Shown here: positions 1 through 10,312 of the stretch, in pieces
Position numbering within the stretch: position 1 is the stretch's first letter
Layout: every line of letters begins with the position of its first letter
DNA from: JADKCZ01 sp963786945
GTDB lineage: Bacteria > Myxococcota > Myxococcia > Myxococcales > Anaeromyxobacteraceae
Assembly (NCBI GenBank): GCA_963786945.1
Contig: CAWBAO010000003.1
Location: forward strand, 496,001 to 560,000
Direction of reading: 5' to 3'
DNA length: 64,000 bases
The notes under the pieces: model-generated
Told to the model about the DNA's origin: nothing
What the model saw: the letters and a program-made list of their open reading frames with translations, nothing else
The model's database searches: none
Position numbers and translations under genes: made by a program

Positions 1-715
1 AGCCGGGGCTGGCCCAGGCGGTGGTGGCCGACGCCCTCCCGGCCGCCTCGAAGAGGATGATCTTCCCGGATCGCCTCCAGCTGCGCGGCCGCACCCTCAT
101 CGCCCGCATCCCCGCCGACCAGCTGGGCGGGCTCGCCCACCCCGGCCTGGGGCTACTCGGTCCACGTCTCCGGCGCCACCTGGGAGCGGAACCTCAGGGT
201 CCTCGACCGGGTCACCGGCACCGTCGAGGCCGACGCCTTCACCATGCCCATCCTCTCGATGCGCGAGGCCTGGACCTTCGGCGGCGCGCCCGACAACGAC
301 GCCTTCCCCCGCGTGGTGGACGTGCTCCTGCCGCCCGGCGTGGACCAGCGCCAGGTGCTGGGCTCCTACCAGGCGGTGAGCGGCGCCTGGGCCCGGGTGC
401 CCTTCGTCTACGCCCAGCCGCCCGGGGCGGCCGCCGCCGCCTGGCGCCTCGCCGGACGCGGCGCCGGCGACGCCGCCGCGGTCCGACTTCAAGGTGGTCG
501 ACGTCTCCGGCACCATGGTCACCGTGGCCGGCCCGGTGAAGGGGCTGCAGCCCATGCAGCTCGGCCAGGTGCTGGGGCCGAAGGGCGAGCCGGTGGCGCG
601 CCTGGTCATCGTGCAGCTGCTGGACAAGGGGGTGGTGGCCAGCGCCGTCGACGGGGCCGAGCGGATCGCCGCCGGCGCCCAGGTCCGCTTCGAGAAGCCC
701 GCCCCTACCCCTTGA
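1..715 (+). pseudogene. Glucodextranase-type C-terminal (DOMON-like) domain protein, 5' partial, frameshifted
   Basis: This is the 3' end of a gene that enters from the left edge. Read across three frames (changes near 125-165 and near 480) it gives a continuous protein. The segment REAWTFGGAPDNDAFPRVVD followed by a VLLPPGVDQ stretch matches the C-terminal carbohydrate-associated module of glucodextranases and related alpha-glucan hydrolases. A short beta-rich tail with the segment SGTMVTVAGPVKGLQPMQLG ends at the TGA at 713-715. A role in alpha-glucan breakdown or binding outside the cytoplasm is inferred from the family and from the converging maltose transporter. Its last 11 bases overlap the 3' end of malG. 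The catalytic part, if there is one, lies outside the window. Confidence 0.6.
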
Positions 716-1594
716 CGCTGCCGGCGGTGAGGCCGCCCACCAGGTACTTCTGCAGGTAGAGGAAGAGCACCACCACCGGGATGGAGACGATGATCGAGCC
801 GGCGGCGAAGTAGCCCCACTGCTGCTGGAAGCCGCCCACGAAGAAGCGCAGCGCCACCGGCGCGGTGTACATCGTCCTCCTGGTCCATGAAGGTGGCGGC
901 CAGGATGAACTCGTTCCAGGCGGTCATGAAGGAGAAGAGCGCGGTGATGGCGATGGCCGGCTGGCCAGCGGCAGCACGATGCGCCAGAAGATCGTCCCCG
1001 GCCCGGCCCCCTCGATGATGGCCGCCTCCTCCAGCTCCTTGGGGATGGTGTCGAAGTAGCCCTTCAGCATCCAGACCGAGAAGGGGATCGAGGTGGTGGC
1101 GTAGACGATGACCAGGCCGATGCGCGTCGAGCCCAGCCCCAGCCACTGCACGATGATGATGTAGAGCGGGATCAGGGTGAGCACGCCCGGGGAACATCTG
1201 CGAGACCAGGAAGGCCATCATGCCGGCCCGCCGCCCCGGGAACTTGAAGCGGGAGAAGGCGTAGGCCGCGGTGCAGGAGAGGAAGACCCCGACCAGCGTG
1301 GTGGCCACCGAGACCACCAGGCTGTTCCAGACCCAGCGGGCGAAGGGCTGGTCGGTCATGACCGAGACGAAGTTGGCGGCCGACCACGTGCGCCGGCCAC
1401 GGGATCACCGCCCGCAGCCGGTCCAGGAAGCCGGGTCCGGCCGGCAGGTCGGCGATGGCCAGGCTCTGCTTGCCCGAGAAGGCGATGCGTGATCACCCAG
1501 AGCACCGGGTAGACGGTGTAGAGCATGACCAGCACCAGGAAGGCGTGGAGCAGCCCGTGGGGAACCTTCTCGCTCGCGCGCGCGGCTGCGCCAT
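705..1594 (-). pseudogene. malG: Maltose/maltodextrin ABC transporter permease MalG, frameshifted
   Basis: MalG is the second membrane permease of the maltose/maltodextrin importer (MalFGK2 with MalE). The inferred span codes for about 296 residues, the usual MalG length. Recognisable pieces in successive frames are TM1 (LLHAFLVLVMLYTVYPVLWV), a permease segment (WNSLVVSVATTLVGVF), the EAA loop (IPKELEEAAIIEGAGP) that docks on MalK, the segment ALFSFMTAWNEFILAATF, and the family C-terminus KYLVGGLTAGSVKG. At least four frame changes occur. The ATG at 1594 lies two bases beyond the inferred malF stop (1596-1598), as expected for coupled malF-malG. The disruptions are probably sequence errors, but real decay cannot be excluded. 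Confidence 0.8.
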
Positions 1595-1595
1595 C

Positions 1596-3548
1596 TCAGC
1601 GCCCTCCGTGGCCTTCGTGACGCGGTTCTGGAAGATCGCCGTAGACCAGCAGGATGCCGAAGATCACCGTCGAGTAGGCCGCCGCGTAGCCGTAGCTGGT
1701 AGCGCTCGAAGGCGAACTTGTAGGCCTGGGTGATGAGGATCTCGGTGGCGCCGCCCGGCTCGCCGCCGGTGACGAGGAAGATGATGTTGAACATGTTGAA
1801 GGTCCAGACCACCGAGAGGATCACGGCCGGGACCAGCGCCGGCCGGAGCGAGCGGCAGGGTGATGGCGCGTGAACTGCTGCCAGCGGGTGGCGCCGTCGA
1901 CCCGGGCGGCCTCGTAGAGGTCGGCGGGGATCGACTGCAGGGCGCCCAGCGAGACCACCATCATGAAGGGGAAGCTGAGCCAGGCGTTGGTGGCGAGGCG
2001 GTCAGGAAGGAGGTGAAGGGCGTGTCGAACCAGGAGACCGGCTCCAGCCCGACCATCTGCGAGGACCTGGTTGATGACCCCGAACTGCCGGTGGAACATG
2101 CCCCGCCAGATGAGCGCGGTGATGTAGTTGGGCATCGCCCAGGGCAGGATCAGCAGCACCCGGTAGATGGGGCGGAAGGCCAGCTCCTTGGTGTTGAGCA
2201 CCAGCGCCAGCAGCAGGCCGAAGGTGACGCCGAAGGTGACGTTGGTCACGGTCCAGACCACCGTGAAGAGGAGGGTCCAGTAGAAGTTGAGGTAGTTCCA
2301 GACAAGCGCGCCGTCGGCGCCGCGCCGGGCGATGCCGAAGTCGCCGAGGATGGCCCGATAGTTGCTGCAGCCCGACCCAGAGCTCGGAGAGCGGCGCGGC
2401 GGTGTTGTAGATGTTCGAGTCGGTGAAGCGACAGCGCGATGCCGTAGGTGAACGGGAAGAAGACCAGCACCATCATGCCGATCATGGCCGGCGCGATGTA
2501 GCGGTAGGCCTGCCGGTGGCTCGCGGAGGGCCCGCCCGAGCGGCGCGCAGCCCAGCCCGACGAGCGCCAGCACGAGCAGCGCCAGCAGCGCCGCGGCCAC
2601 CAGCCGCCCCGACCGCGGCGCCCCGCACCTCCTCACCTCGGCGGCGGCCGGCCCCGGTTCAGCGCGCCGTCGCGCGTCGAGCAGCCCGCGCGGCCGGCGC
2701 ATCAGGGTCGGCGTCCCAGCGCCCGGCCTGGAGCGGCCGGCCCGGCGGCCAGCCCCTGCGCCGCCGCCAGCCGCTCGGCGGCGGCCCGCACGTCGCGGGC
2801 ATGGGCGAGCGGACCGCTGGGCCTCGCGCTGCTCCTGCTCCAGCCGCTGCACGCCGTGGGCGCCACGCCCCCCAGCCCGGCCAGCAGCACCACGGCGGCC
2901 ACCAGCCCCAGCGCCCAGCCGCGCGGCGGCAGGCGCCGGGTCGCCCAGCCAGAAGGCGGCCAGCAGCACCGCCGACCCGAGCAGCTCCGGCCACGGCGCC
3001 GGCGGCGGACGGCCCGGCGCCGGCGGCAGCTCGAGCTGCACCAGGCCGACCACGGCGCCCTCCTCCTCCAGCGGCGCGGCCAGCCGCAGCCCGCCCCCCG
3101 CGAGCCGCTCCACCTCGACCTCCGGCTTCGGGCGCACCGCCCTGCCGGTTCGTCTCCACCGCCGCCGCGCAGCCGCTGGCCCTGGTCGAAGAGCGGCTTC
3201 TCGTCGCGCGAGAGCCGGCGCGGCGCCGCCCGCTCGCCGGCGTCCCCCGGCGCCGTGGACGCCTCCAGCGACAGCCCCTGGAGGCGCAGCACCTGCGCCC
3301 CGGTCGCCGGCCGGCTGCCCCGCCTGCCACGCCGCCAGCAGCGCCCGCACCGGCTCGCCGGCGCCGCCGGCGCGCCCCACCAGCTCGTCGAGGGCCAGCA
3401 GCGTGACCACGCCCCGGCGCACCTCCGCGCTCGTCGCGCAGGTTGGCCCGCTCGCCGCGCAGGACCGCCCAGCGCCGCCCACGCCGATGGCCAGGGCCAG
3501 CGCCAGGCCGGCGGGGAAGCGGCGGCGGAGGTCGGGGGCGGCGCTCAC
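1596..3548 (-). pseudogene. malF: Maltose/maltodextrin ABC transporter permease MalF with long N-terminal extension, frameshifted
   Basis: MalF is the larger permease of the maltose importer. The C-terminal half is clear: a segment VGLSNYRAILGDFGIARRG in the periplasmic loop, then permease helices, the EAA loop LYEAARVDGATRWQQFTRIT, and TGGEPGGATEILITQAYKFA near the end. The N-terminal third (about 2500-3548) is not standard MalF. It has a GTG start, a first membrane segment after the basic start, roughly 150 residues of putative periplasmic sequence, and further hydrophobic stretches before the MalF core. The inferred total is about 650 residues, against about 514 in E. coli. Many frame changes occur throughout. 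The start at 3548 follows the malE stop by one base, so the genes form one operon. Confidence 0.75.
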
Positions 3549-3549
3549 G

Positions 3550-4762
3550 TCACTTGCTCTTGCGCAGGCCGGCGACGTCCTTCTCGACCGCCTTCTGGGC
3601 GACGTCGAGCGCGTCCTCGGGCGAGGCCCCGGCGTTGATGATCTTGTTGAGCGCGGTGGTGGCCGGCGACCAGACCATGGTCATCTCGGGCAGGTTGGGC
3701 ATGGGCACCGCCACCTCCACCTGCTTCCGGAAGGCCTGAGCACCGGGTCGCTGGCCACCGCGGGGTCGTCGTAGACCGCCTTGCTGGCGGCGTGCTAGCG
3801 CCCCTCCAGCGCCAGCACCTTGGCCGACTCGACGTCGGTCAGGTACTTCACGAACTCGAAGGCCGCCTCCTTCTTCCTGGACGGCGCCGCGATGAAGACG
3901 CCCTCCACCGTCATCCACGGCCGCATGGGCTGGCCGCCCGCCTCGCTGATGCCGGGCAGCGGCGCCAGCCCGTAGTCGACGCCGGGGCGATCTCGCCGAG
4001 GAACCAGGGGCCGGAGAAGACCATGGCCGCCTTGCCCTCGTTGAAGAGCGAGGTGATGAGCGCCACCGACGGCTCGGCCGGCATGAAGCCGGCCTTGTTC
4101 CAGGCCTGCAGCTGCTGCATGGCCTTCTCGTTGGCCGGGGCGTTGAGCGTCGGCTTGGTGCCGGGGCCGAACACCGCGCCGCCGTTGCCGTTGATGAGCG
4201 AGGCCACGTAGTAGAAGTCGTTGTAGGCCCAGGCCAGGCCGAACCGGCCGGCCGCCTTGTCGGTGAGCGTGGCGCCGACCTTGACCAGCTCGGCGGTGGT
4301 CTTGGGCGGGCTGGCCAGCAGCTTCTTGTTGTAGATGAGGGTGATGACCTTGTAGTCGAGCGGCAGGCCCTAGAGGCTGCCGCGGTAGGTCAGCGCCTCG
4401 ATGGTGGTGGGGATGTACTTCTTCTTGAGCGGCTCGTCGACGAAGAAGTCGATGGGCTCGACGGTGTTGCCGGCCTCGATCCAGCCGCCCAGCCGGTCCT
4501 GCGCGTAGATGAAGACGTCCGGCCCCTTGCCGCGCGGCACCGCCGCCGAGATCTTGTCGGCGAAGGCGTCGAAGGGGACGGCCAGGGGATCGACCTTGAC
4601 CCGGGTGCCGGGGCGGGCGTTGTAGGCGGCGATGACCTTCTCGAAGGCGGCCTTCTCGCCGCCGCGGTAGGCGTGCCAGACCACCAGGTTGGCGCCCTGG
4701 GCCGCGGCCAGGCCCGGCAGGGCCAGCGCGGCGGCGAGGAGGAGGTGCGTGAGCGTGCGCAT
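3550..4762 (-). pseudogene. malE: Maltose/maltodextrin-binding protein MalE, with in-frame stops and frameshift
   Basis: This is the periplasmic solute-binding protein of the maltose/maltodextrin importer. It starts at the ATG at 4762 with a signal peptide (MRTLTHLLLAAALALPGLAA). The mature start ANLVVWHAYRGGEKAAFEKV is typical of MalE, and the segments KGPDVFIYAQDRLGGWIEAG and GLPLDYKVITLIYNKKLL follow. An in-frame TAG at 4370-4372 sits where the family normally has a Tyr-Gly-Leu-Pro motif. A second TAG near 3805 interrupts the conserved EGR-x-x-x-ASKAVYDDP segment. At least one frame change lies between about 3740 and 3990. The corrected length is about 404 residues, normal for MalE. Its frame is open upstream into malK only because of an extra base in malK. 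Confidence 0.8.
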
Positions 4763-4782
4763 GGCGGTGTCTCCGGTGGGGG

Positions 4783-5880
<1,098 letters not shown>

Positions 5881-6102
5881 CCGCCGACTCCATCGCGCCA
5901 CGAGAGCGGCGCCCGCCTGGTTGCTTCCATCCTACGGTCTTGCCGGGGGGCCCGGGGGGGCCTCTTGGGGGTGGGCCGGCGCGGCGGTCCCGGCCGCCGG
6001 CGCGGGGCGTTTCCGCGCCGGGCCAGGCGTCGAGGCGCCTGATTCGACAGGGAAAATCGGCGGCCGAGAACGGCATGGGAGGCTCCTGCTAGATTCGTCG
6101 CC

Positions 6103-7218
6103 ATGAACCCCCGCACCGACCTCTGGCTGCAGAACCTCGTCGACGAGCGCGACGGCGCCGCCCTCTACGAGGGGCTGGCCAGGCACGAGAGCGACCCGGC
6201 CAAGGCCCGGAGCTTCACCGAGCTGGCCGCGGCGGAGCGGCGCCACGCCGAGATCTGGATCCGCAAGCTGGAGAAGGAGGGGGTGGCCCTCCCCCCCGAC
6301 CGCCCCTCCTCGCGCATCCGCGCCCTCATCTGGCTGGCGCGCCGGCTCGGCAGCGAGGCGGTGGTGCCCATGATCCTCGACGCCGAGGCCGGCGACGCCG
6401 ACAAGTACGACGCCCAGGGGGGCGACGCCTCGGCCATCGCCGACGAGGAGCGGGCCCACCGGGTGGTGCTGGCCGGCATGGGCGACGGCCAGACCCGCGA
6501 CGCCCGCGCCCTCATCGCGGTGCGCGAGCGCTGGCACGGCAGCAGCGGCCGGGCCGGCTCGATCCGGGCCGCCATCTTCGGCATGAACGACGGCCTGCTC
6601 TCCAACCTCTCGCTCATCCTCGGCGTGGCCGGGGCCGGCGCCGAGCCCCACACGGTGGTGGTGACCGGCTTCGCCGGGCTGCTGGCCGGGGCCTTCTCCA
6701 TGGCGGCCGGCGAGTACACCTCGGTGGCCAGCCAGCGGGACCTGCTGACGCGCCAGGTGGCGCTGGAGAAGCGCGAGATTGAGGAGGCCCCGGAGGAGGA
6801 GGCGGCCGAGCTGGCGCTCATCTTCAAGCAGAAGGGGCTCTCCACCGAGCAGGCCTCGCGGGTGGCCGCCGAGCTGCTCAAGAACCCCGAGCACGCCGCC
6901 GACACCCTGGTGCGCGAGGAGCTGGGGCTCGACCCCGACGACCTCGGCTCGCCGGCCGGCGCCGCCGGCTCGTCGTTCGTGATGTTCGCGGTGGGCGCCA
7001 CCGTGCCGCTGGTCCCCTTCCTGCTCACCTCCGGCACGCCGGCGGTGGTGGCGGCCACCTCGCTCGGCTTCGTGGTGCTGGCCGGCGTGGGCGGGCTGGT
7101 CGGCTTCCTCTCCGGCACCGGGGTGTGGCGCTCGGCGGCGCGGATGGTGGGGCTGGCGGCGCTGGCGGCCGGCATCACCTACGGCGTGGGGCGGCTGTTC
7201 GGGGCGGCGGTGACGTAG
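6103..7218 (+). CDS. Ferritin-like domain / VIT1-family iron transporter (Er-VIT1, MbfA-like)
   Basis: This 371-residue protein joins two modules. Residues 1-140 form a rubrerythrin/ferritin-like four-helix bundle with diiron ligands visible as E23, E45-x-x-H48 and E115/E116-x-x-H119. Residues 150-371 form a VIT1/CCC1-type transporter with about five membrane segments (for example LLSNLSLILGVAGAG, FAGLLAGAFSMAAGEY, VVLAGVGGLVGFLSG). Known members of this fused family, such as MbfA, export iron and protect against iron and peroxide stress. Whether this one exports Fe2+ or Mn2+ is inference. It is transcribed divergently from malK with 222 bases between; a TAGATT box at 6090-6095 lies very close to the ATG. 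It faces the hemerythrin gene tail to tail. Confidence 0.85.
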   Translation: MNPRTDLWLQNLVDERDGAALYEGLARHESDPAKARSFTELAAAERRHAEIWIRKLEKEGVALPPDRPSSRIRALIWLARRLGSEAVVPMILDAEAGDADKYDAQGGDASAIADEERAHRVVLAGMGDGQTRDARALIAVRERWHGSSGRAGSIRAAIFGMNDGLLSNLSLILGVAGAGAEPHTVVVTGFAGLLAGAFSMAAGEYTSVASQRDLLTRQVALEKREIEEAPEEEAAELALIFKQKGLSTEQASRVAAELLKNPEHAADTLVREELGLDPDDLGSPAGAAGSSFVMFAVGATVPLVPFLLTSGTPAVVAATSLGFVVLAGVGGLVGFLSGTGVWRSAARMVGLAALAAGITYGVGRLFGAAVT

Positions 7219-7225
7219 CCGCGGG

Positions 7226-7239
7226 CCCGGGCCCCCGGG
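7226..7239. terminator. Possible bidirectional hairpin between the VIT1-family and hemerythrin genes
   Basis: CCCGGG at 7226-7231 and CCCGGG at 7234-7239 can pair across a two-base loop, between convergent genes. There is no T-tract, and short GC palindromes are common at this base composition, so support is weak. Confidence 0.25.
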
Positions 7240-7674
7240 TCAGGTCGCCGTCGGCCCCGGGTCCGCGCGGGCCGGCAGGCCGCTGGCCCGCAGGTGGCGG
7301 GCCAGCGCCATGTCGGAGCCGGCCACGTGGGAGGTGAGCCACTCGTCGATCCAGGCCCCCACCTCGGCCGGCTTCAGCCCCGGGCTGCCCCGCTTCTCGT
7401 GCTCGGCGCCGAGCTTCATCAGCTTGCGCATGAAGGCGTCGTGCGCCTTCTGGTGCTCGGCCAGGTCCGGGTACCCGGACTCGCGCATCCAGGCTTCCTC
7501 GGCGCCGAAGTGGGTGACGCAGTAGTTGCGCAGGTAGGCGAGCAGGATCCCGGTGTCCTGCCTGGAGCGATCGGCCAGGCCCTCGAGGAACTGCCCGGCG
7601 CGGCGGATGATCTCCTGGTGCTGCTCGTCGATCTCGTCGATCCCGACCGCCATGGACGGCTTCCACGTGATCAT
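7240..7674 (-). CDS. Bacteriohemerythrin
   Basis: This 144-residue single-domain hemerythrin binds oxygen at a diiron site. All expected ligands can be placed: H19 (in DEQH), H55 and E59 (HFGAE), H74 and H78 (HQKAH), H116 and D121 (HVAGSD). There is no signal peptide, so it should be cytoplasmic. In microaerophilic or anaerobic bacteria such proteins carry or scavenge O2 or sense it. It lies 44 bases downstream of the acyltransferase gene on the same strand and next to a diiron iron transporter, which suggests but does not prove a shared link to iron and oxygen. The ATG at 7674 gives the standard MITW-type start. Confidence 0.92.
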   Translation of the reverse strand: MITWKPSMAVGIDEIDEQHQEIIRRAGQFLEGLADRSRQDTGILLAYLRNYCVTHFGAEEAWMRESGYPDLAEHQKAHDAFMRKLMKLGAEHEKRGSPGLKPAEVGAWIDEWLTSHVAGSDMALARHLRASGLPARADPGPTAT

Positions 7675-7718
7675 GGTCCCTCCCGGCCTGGTCCCGGCCT
7701 GCCCGGCACCGGCGAAGC

Positions 7719-8438
7719 CTACCTCTTCTCCACCGCGTCGAGCAGCCGCTGGCGCACCGTGGCCCGCAGCGGCTCCACGTCCTCCGCCGTGAGTCCCCGC
7801 GTGGGGATGGGCTCGAGGATGCGGACGGTGATCCGCGACGGCCTGATCCAGGGCTGGTCGGCCGGCATGGCGGCACCGGCCCCCGAGATGGCCACCGGGA
7901 TGACCGGCACCCCCGCCTCGATGGCCAGCTTGAAGGGCCCGGCCTTGAAGTCCTTGAGCTGCCCGTTCCGGCTGCGCGTCCCCTCGGCGAAGAGGCCCAC
8001 CGGGACCCCCTCGGCGAGGTAGCGGCGCAGCCGGGCCAGCGCCCGGCGCCCGTCGGCCCTGTCGCTGCGCAGCACCGGGACGTAGCCGGCCAGCGAGAAG
8101 GCCCAGCCCAGCCAGGGGAGCTGGAAGGCCGAGCGCTTTCCGATCCACTTCAGGTTGGCCGGCAGGCAGGCCACCGCCAGGGCGTCCACCAGCGACTGGT
8201 GGTTGGGGACCACCACGTAGGTCTGCGGCGGCGCCGGCAGCGTCCCCTCCACCCTCACGTCCCAGAGCGGGTAGACGCGGATCATCGCCCGCCCCAGCCA
8301 GACCAGCGACCAGCTCACCAGCATCCGGTGGCGGTCGAACGGGAAGGTGAGCAGCCTGAGCAGCAGCGCCAGCGGGAAGCTGAGGAGGATCACCAGGGCG
8401 CCGAGGGCGTACGAGACCGTGGCGATGAGCGCTCTCAC
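7719..8438 (-). CDS. plsC: 1-acyl-sn-glycerol-3-phosphate acyltransferase (PlsC family)
   Basis: This 239-residue membrane-associated acyltransferase probably transfers an acyl chain to lysophosphatidic acid in phospholipid synthesis. The catalytic HX4D motif is NHQSLVD (H80, D85), and the substrate-binding motif is FAEGTRS (E152-G-T-R-S). An N-terminal hydrophobic helix (residues 10-30) anchors it to the inner membrane. The start is taken at the GTG at 8438, 45 bases from the divergently transcribed ggt gene. Other PlsC-like enzymes act on ornithine lipids, so the exact acceptor is uncertain. The open frame continues upstream antisense to ggt with no homology there, so longer starts are unlikely. 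Confidence 0.85.
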   Translation of the reverse strand: MRALIATVSYALGALVILLSFPLALLLRLLTFPFDRHRMLVSWSLVWLGRAMIRVYPLWDVRVEGTLPAPPQTYVVVPNHQSLVDALAVACLPANLKWIGKRSAFQLPWLGWAFSLAGYVPVLRSDRADGRRALARLRRYLAEGVPVGLFAEGTRSRNGQLKDFKAGPFKLAIEAGVPVIPVAISGAGAAMPADQPWIRPSRITVRILEPIPTRGLTAEDVEPLRATVRQRLLDAVEKR

Positions 8439-8483
8439 CGGGCCACGGTGACGCCGCGGCCGGATTCTGGCAACGATCTTTCC

Positions 8484-10157
8484 ATGAATGACTGCCTGCT
8501 CGCCCTGCTCCTGGCCGGGACCGCCGCCTCCCCGCGCGGCGCCATCGCCACCGCCCACCCGCTGGCCAGCGCCGCCGGCGCCGAGGTGCTGCGGGCCGGC
8601 GGCAACGCCGTCGACGCCGCGGTGGCCGCCGCGCTGGCCCTCTCGGTGGTCCAGAACGAGAGCTCCGGGCTGGGCGGCGGCGGCTTCGCGCTGGTCTGGC
8701 TGGCGAGGGACCGGCGGCTGGTGGCGCTCGACTTCCGCGAGGTGGCCCCGGCCGCGGCCACCCGCGACATGTTCCTCGACGACGGCAAGCCGGTCCCGAG
8801 GCGCTCCACCGAGGGCGGCCTCTCGGTGGCGGTGCCGGGCGCGGTGAAGGGCTACGCCGAGCTGGCCCGCCGCTTCGGCACGCTCGCCCTGGCGCGCCTC
8901 GCCGAGCCGGCCGCCAGGCTGGCGGAGAAGGGGTTCCAGGTCGGCCCGTACCACGCCGAGGCCGCCGCCGAGATGCAGGGCTGCCTCGCCGCCGACCCGG
9001 CCGCCAGCCGGGAGTTCCTCCGCCCCGGGCCGGACGGCCGCCCCGCCCCGCTCCGCCCCGGCGACCTCCTGAAGCGGCCCGACCTGGCCCGCACCCTGCG
9101 CCTCCTCGGCCGTGACCCCGAGGCCTTCTACCGCGGCCCGCTGGCCGCCCGGATCGCCGCCGCGGTGCGGGCCCGCGGCGGCCTGCTCAGCGCCGCCGAC
9201 CTGGCCGCCTACCGGACCGTGGAGCGCTCGCCGCTCGCCGGCACCTACCGGGGCCACCGGGTGGTCTCCTTCCCGCCGCCGTCGGCGGGCGGCGCCATCG
9301 TCATCGGGCTCCTGCAGGCGCTCGACGGCGACCCGCCGGAGGCGGGCTACCGGCCGGTGGCCGCGCTCCACGCCTTCGTGGAGGTGGAGAAGCGGCTCTT
9401 CGCGGAGCGGGCCGGCCGCTTCGCCGACCCCGCCTTCCTGCCCTCCGCCGAGGCCGCCGCGGCCGAGCTCACCGACCCGGCCTGGGACCGGCGCCTGCGG
9501 GCCGGGATCGGCGAGCGGGCCACCCCCTCCTCGCAGCTCGGCCCGCCGCTCCCGGGCGCCGCCGGCGGCCACCACACCTCGCACCTCTCGGTCGTCGACG
9601 CCGAGGGGAACGCCGTCGCCCTCACCACCACCGTCAACGGCTGGTTCGGCAGCTGCGTGGTGGTGCCGGGCACGGGGATCCTGCTCAACGACCAGATGGA
9701 CGACTTCGACGCCGCCCCGGGCGTCCCCAACGCCTTCGGCCTCGTCGGCACCGGCGTGAACGCGGTGGCGCCGGGGAAGCGGCCGCTCTCCTCGATGGCG
9801 CCGACGCTGGTCTTCGACGCCGGGGGGCGGGTGGTGCTGGCGGTGGGGGCCCCGGGCGGCGCCACCATCCCCTCCACCGTGGCCCAGGTGATCATGCACG
9901 TCCTCGGCGACGGCATGCCGCTCGACCAGGCGCTGGGGGCGCCCCGCCTGCACCACCAGTGGCTGCCGGACGAGGTGCTGGTCGAGCCCTTCGGCCTCGA
10001 CGCCGCCACCGCCGACGGCCTGCGCGCCCGCGGCCACGCGCTGCGCTTCCGGACCCGCCCCTTCGGCAACCCGCAGGCGGCCGCCATCGACTGGGCCACC
10101 GGCCTGCGCGAGGCGGCCAGCGAGCCGCGCTTCGAGGGGGCGCCGGCCATCCCCTAG
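8484..10157 (+). CDS. ggt: Gamma-glutamyltransferase
   Basis: This is a 557-residue Ntn-hydrolase that cleaves gamma-glutamyl bonds, chiefly of glutathione, and transfers the group to water or amino acids. The proenzyme self-cleaves before the catalytic threonine, here T365 in HHTSHLSVVD, giving large and small subunits. Other family segments are NAVDAAVAAALALSVV near the N-terminus, NDQMDDFD, the PLSSMAPTLVF stretch and GAPGGATIPSTVAQV. The start MNDCLLALLLAGTAAS resembles a short signal peptide, so export is likely. The nucleophile context is TSH rather than the commoner TTH, a conservative change. The T3SS operon follows after a 155-base intergenic region. Confidence 0.92.
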   Translation: MNDCLLALLLAGTAASPRGAIATAHPLASAAGAEVLRAGGNAVDAAVAAALALSVVQNESSGLGGGGFALVWLARDRRLVALDFREVAPAAATRDMFLDDGKPVPRRSTEGGLSVAVPGAVKGYAELARRFGTLALARLAEPAARLAEKGFQVGPYHAEAAAEMQGCLAADPAASREFLRPGPDGRPAPLRPGDLLKRPDLARTLRLLGRDPEAFYRGPLAARIAAAVRARGGLLSAADLAAYRTVERSPLAGTYRGHRVVSFPPPSAGGAIVIGLLQALDGDPPEAGYRPVAALHAFVEVEKRLFAERAGRFADPAFLPSAEAAAAELTDPAWDRRLRAGIGERATPSSQLGPPLPGAAGGHHTSHLSVVDAEGNAVALTTTVNGWFGSCVVVPGTGILLNDQMDDFDAAPGVPNAFGLVGTGVNAVAPGKRPLSSMAPTLVFDAGGRVVLAVGAPGGATIPSTVAQVIMHVLGDGMPLDQALGAPRLHHQWLPDEVLVEPFGLDAATADGLRARGHALRFRTRPFGNPQAAAIDWATGLREAASEPRFEGAPAIP

Positions 10158-10183
10158 CCGCCGGGACCGGTTCCGCCCCCACC

Positions 10184-10223
10184 GTCCGCGCGGCGGACCG
10201 GCGGGCCGCCCTCCGGCCGGAGG
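10184..10223. promoter_or_regulatory. Inverted repeats upstream of the T3SS sigma-54 promoter
   Basis: Two perfect inverted repeats lie about 50-90 bases upstream of the -24 element: GTCCGC-GCG-GCGGAC at 10184-10198 and the 14-base palindrome CCTCCGGCCGGAGG at 10210-10223. They could be sites for a sigma-54 activator. The first could instead act as a weak ggt terminator. High GC content makes chance palindromes common. Confidence 0.25.
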
Positions 10224-10271
10224 CACGCCCTCCACCTCCCGGTTTCCCGAGCCGCCTCCGGGGGCTCGCCC

Positions 10272-10287
10272 GGGCACGGCGGTTGCT
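10272..10287 (+). promoter_or_regulatory. Sigma-54 (-24/-12) promoter of the T3SS operon
   Basis: GGGCACGGCGGTTGCT differs from the consensus TGGCACG-N4-TTGC(A/T) only at the first base. The invariant GG (10273-10274) and GC (10285-10286) are separated by exactly ten bases. Predicted initiation is near 10298, leaving a 15-base leader that holds a GGAGGA ribosome-binding site (10301-10306) six bases before the ATG at 10313. Confidence 0.75.
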
Positions 10288-10312
10288 CTCCACCCGGCCC
10301 GGAGGAACCACC

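Noticed and set aside
3800..4372. Stop-codon reassignment (TAG as an amino acid)
   Set aside because: TAG ends several intact genes in the window (for example ggt and gspN), and the two malE cases lie in the error-rich region.
8439..10277. Long open frame on the minus strand antisense to ggt
   Set aside because: It lacks family features and has the Gly/Arg/Val-rich composition of a shadow frame in high-GC DNA; ggt on the plus strand is intact with its catalytic motif.
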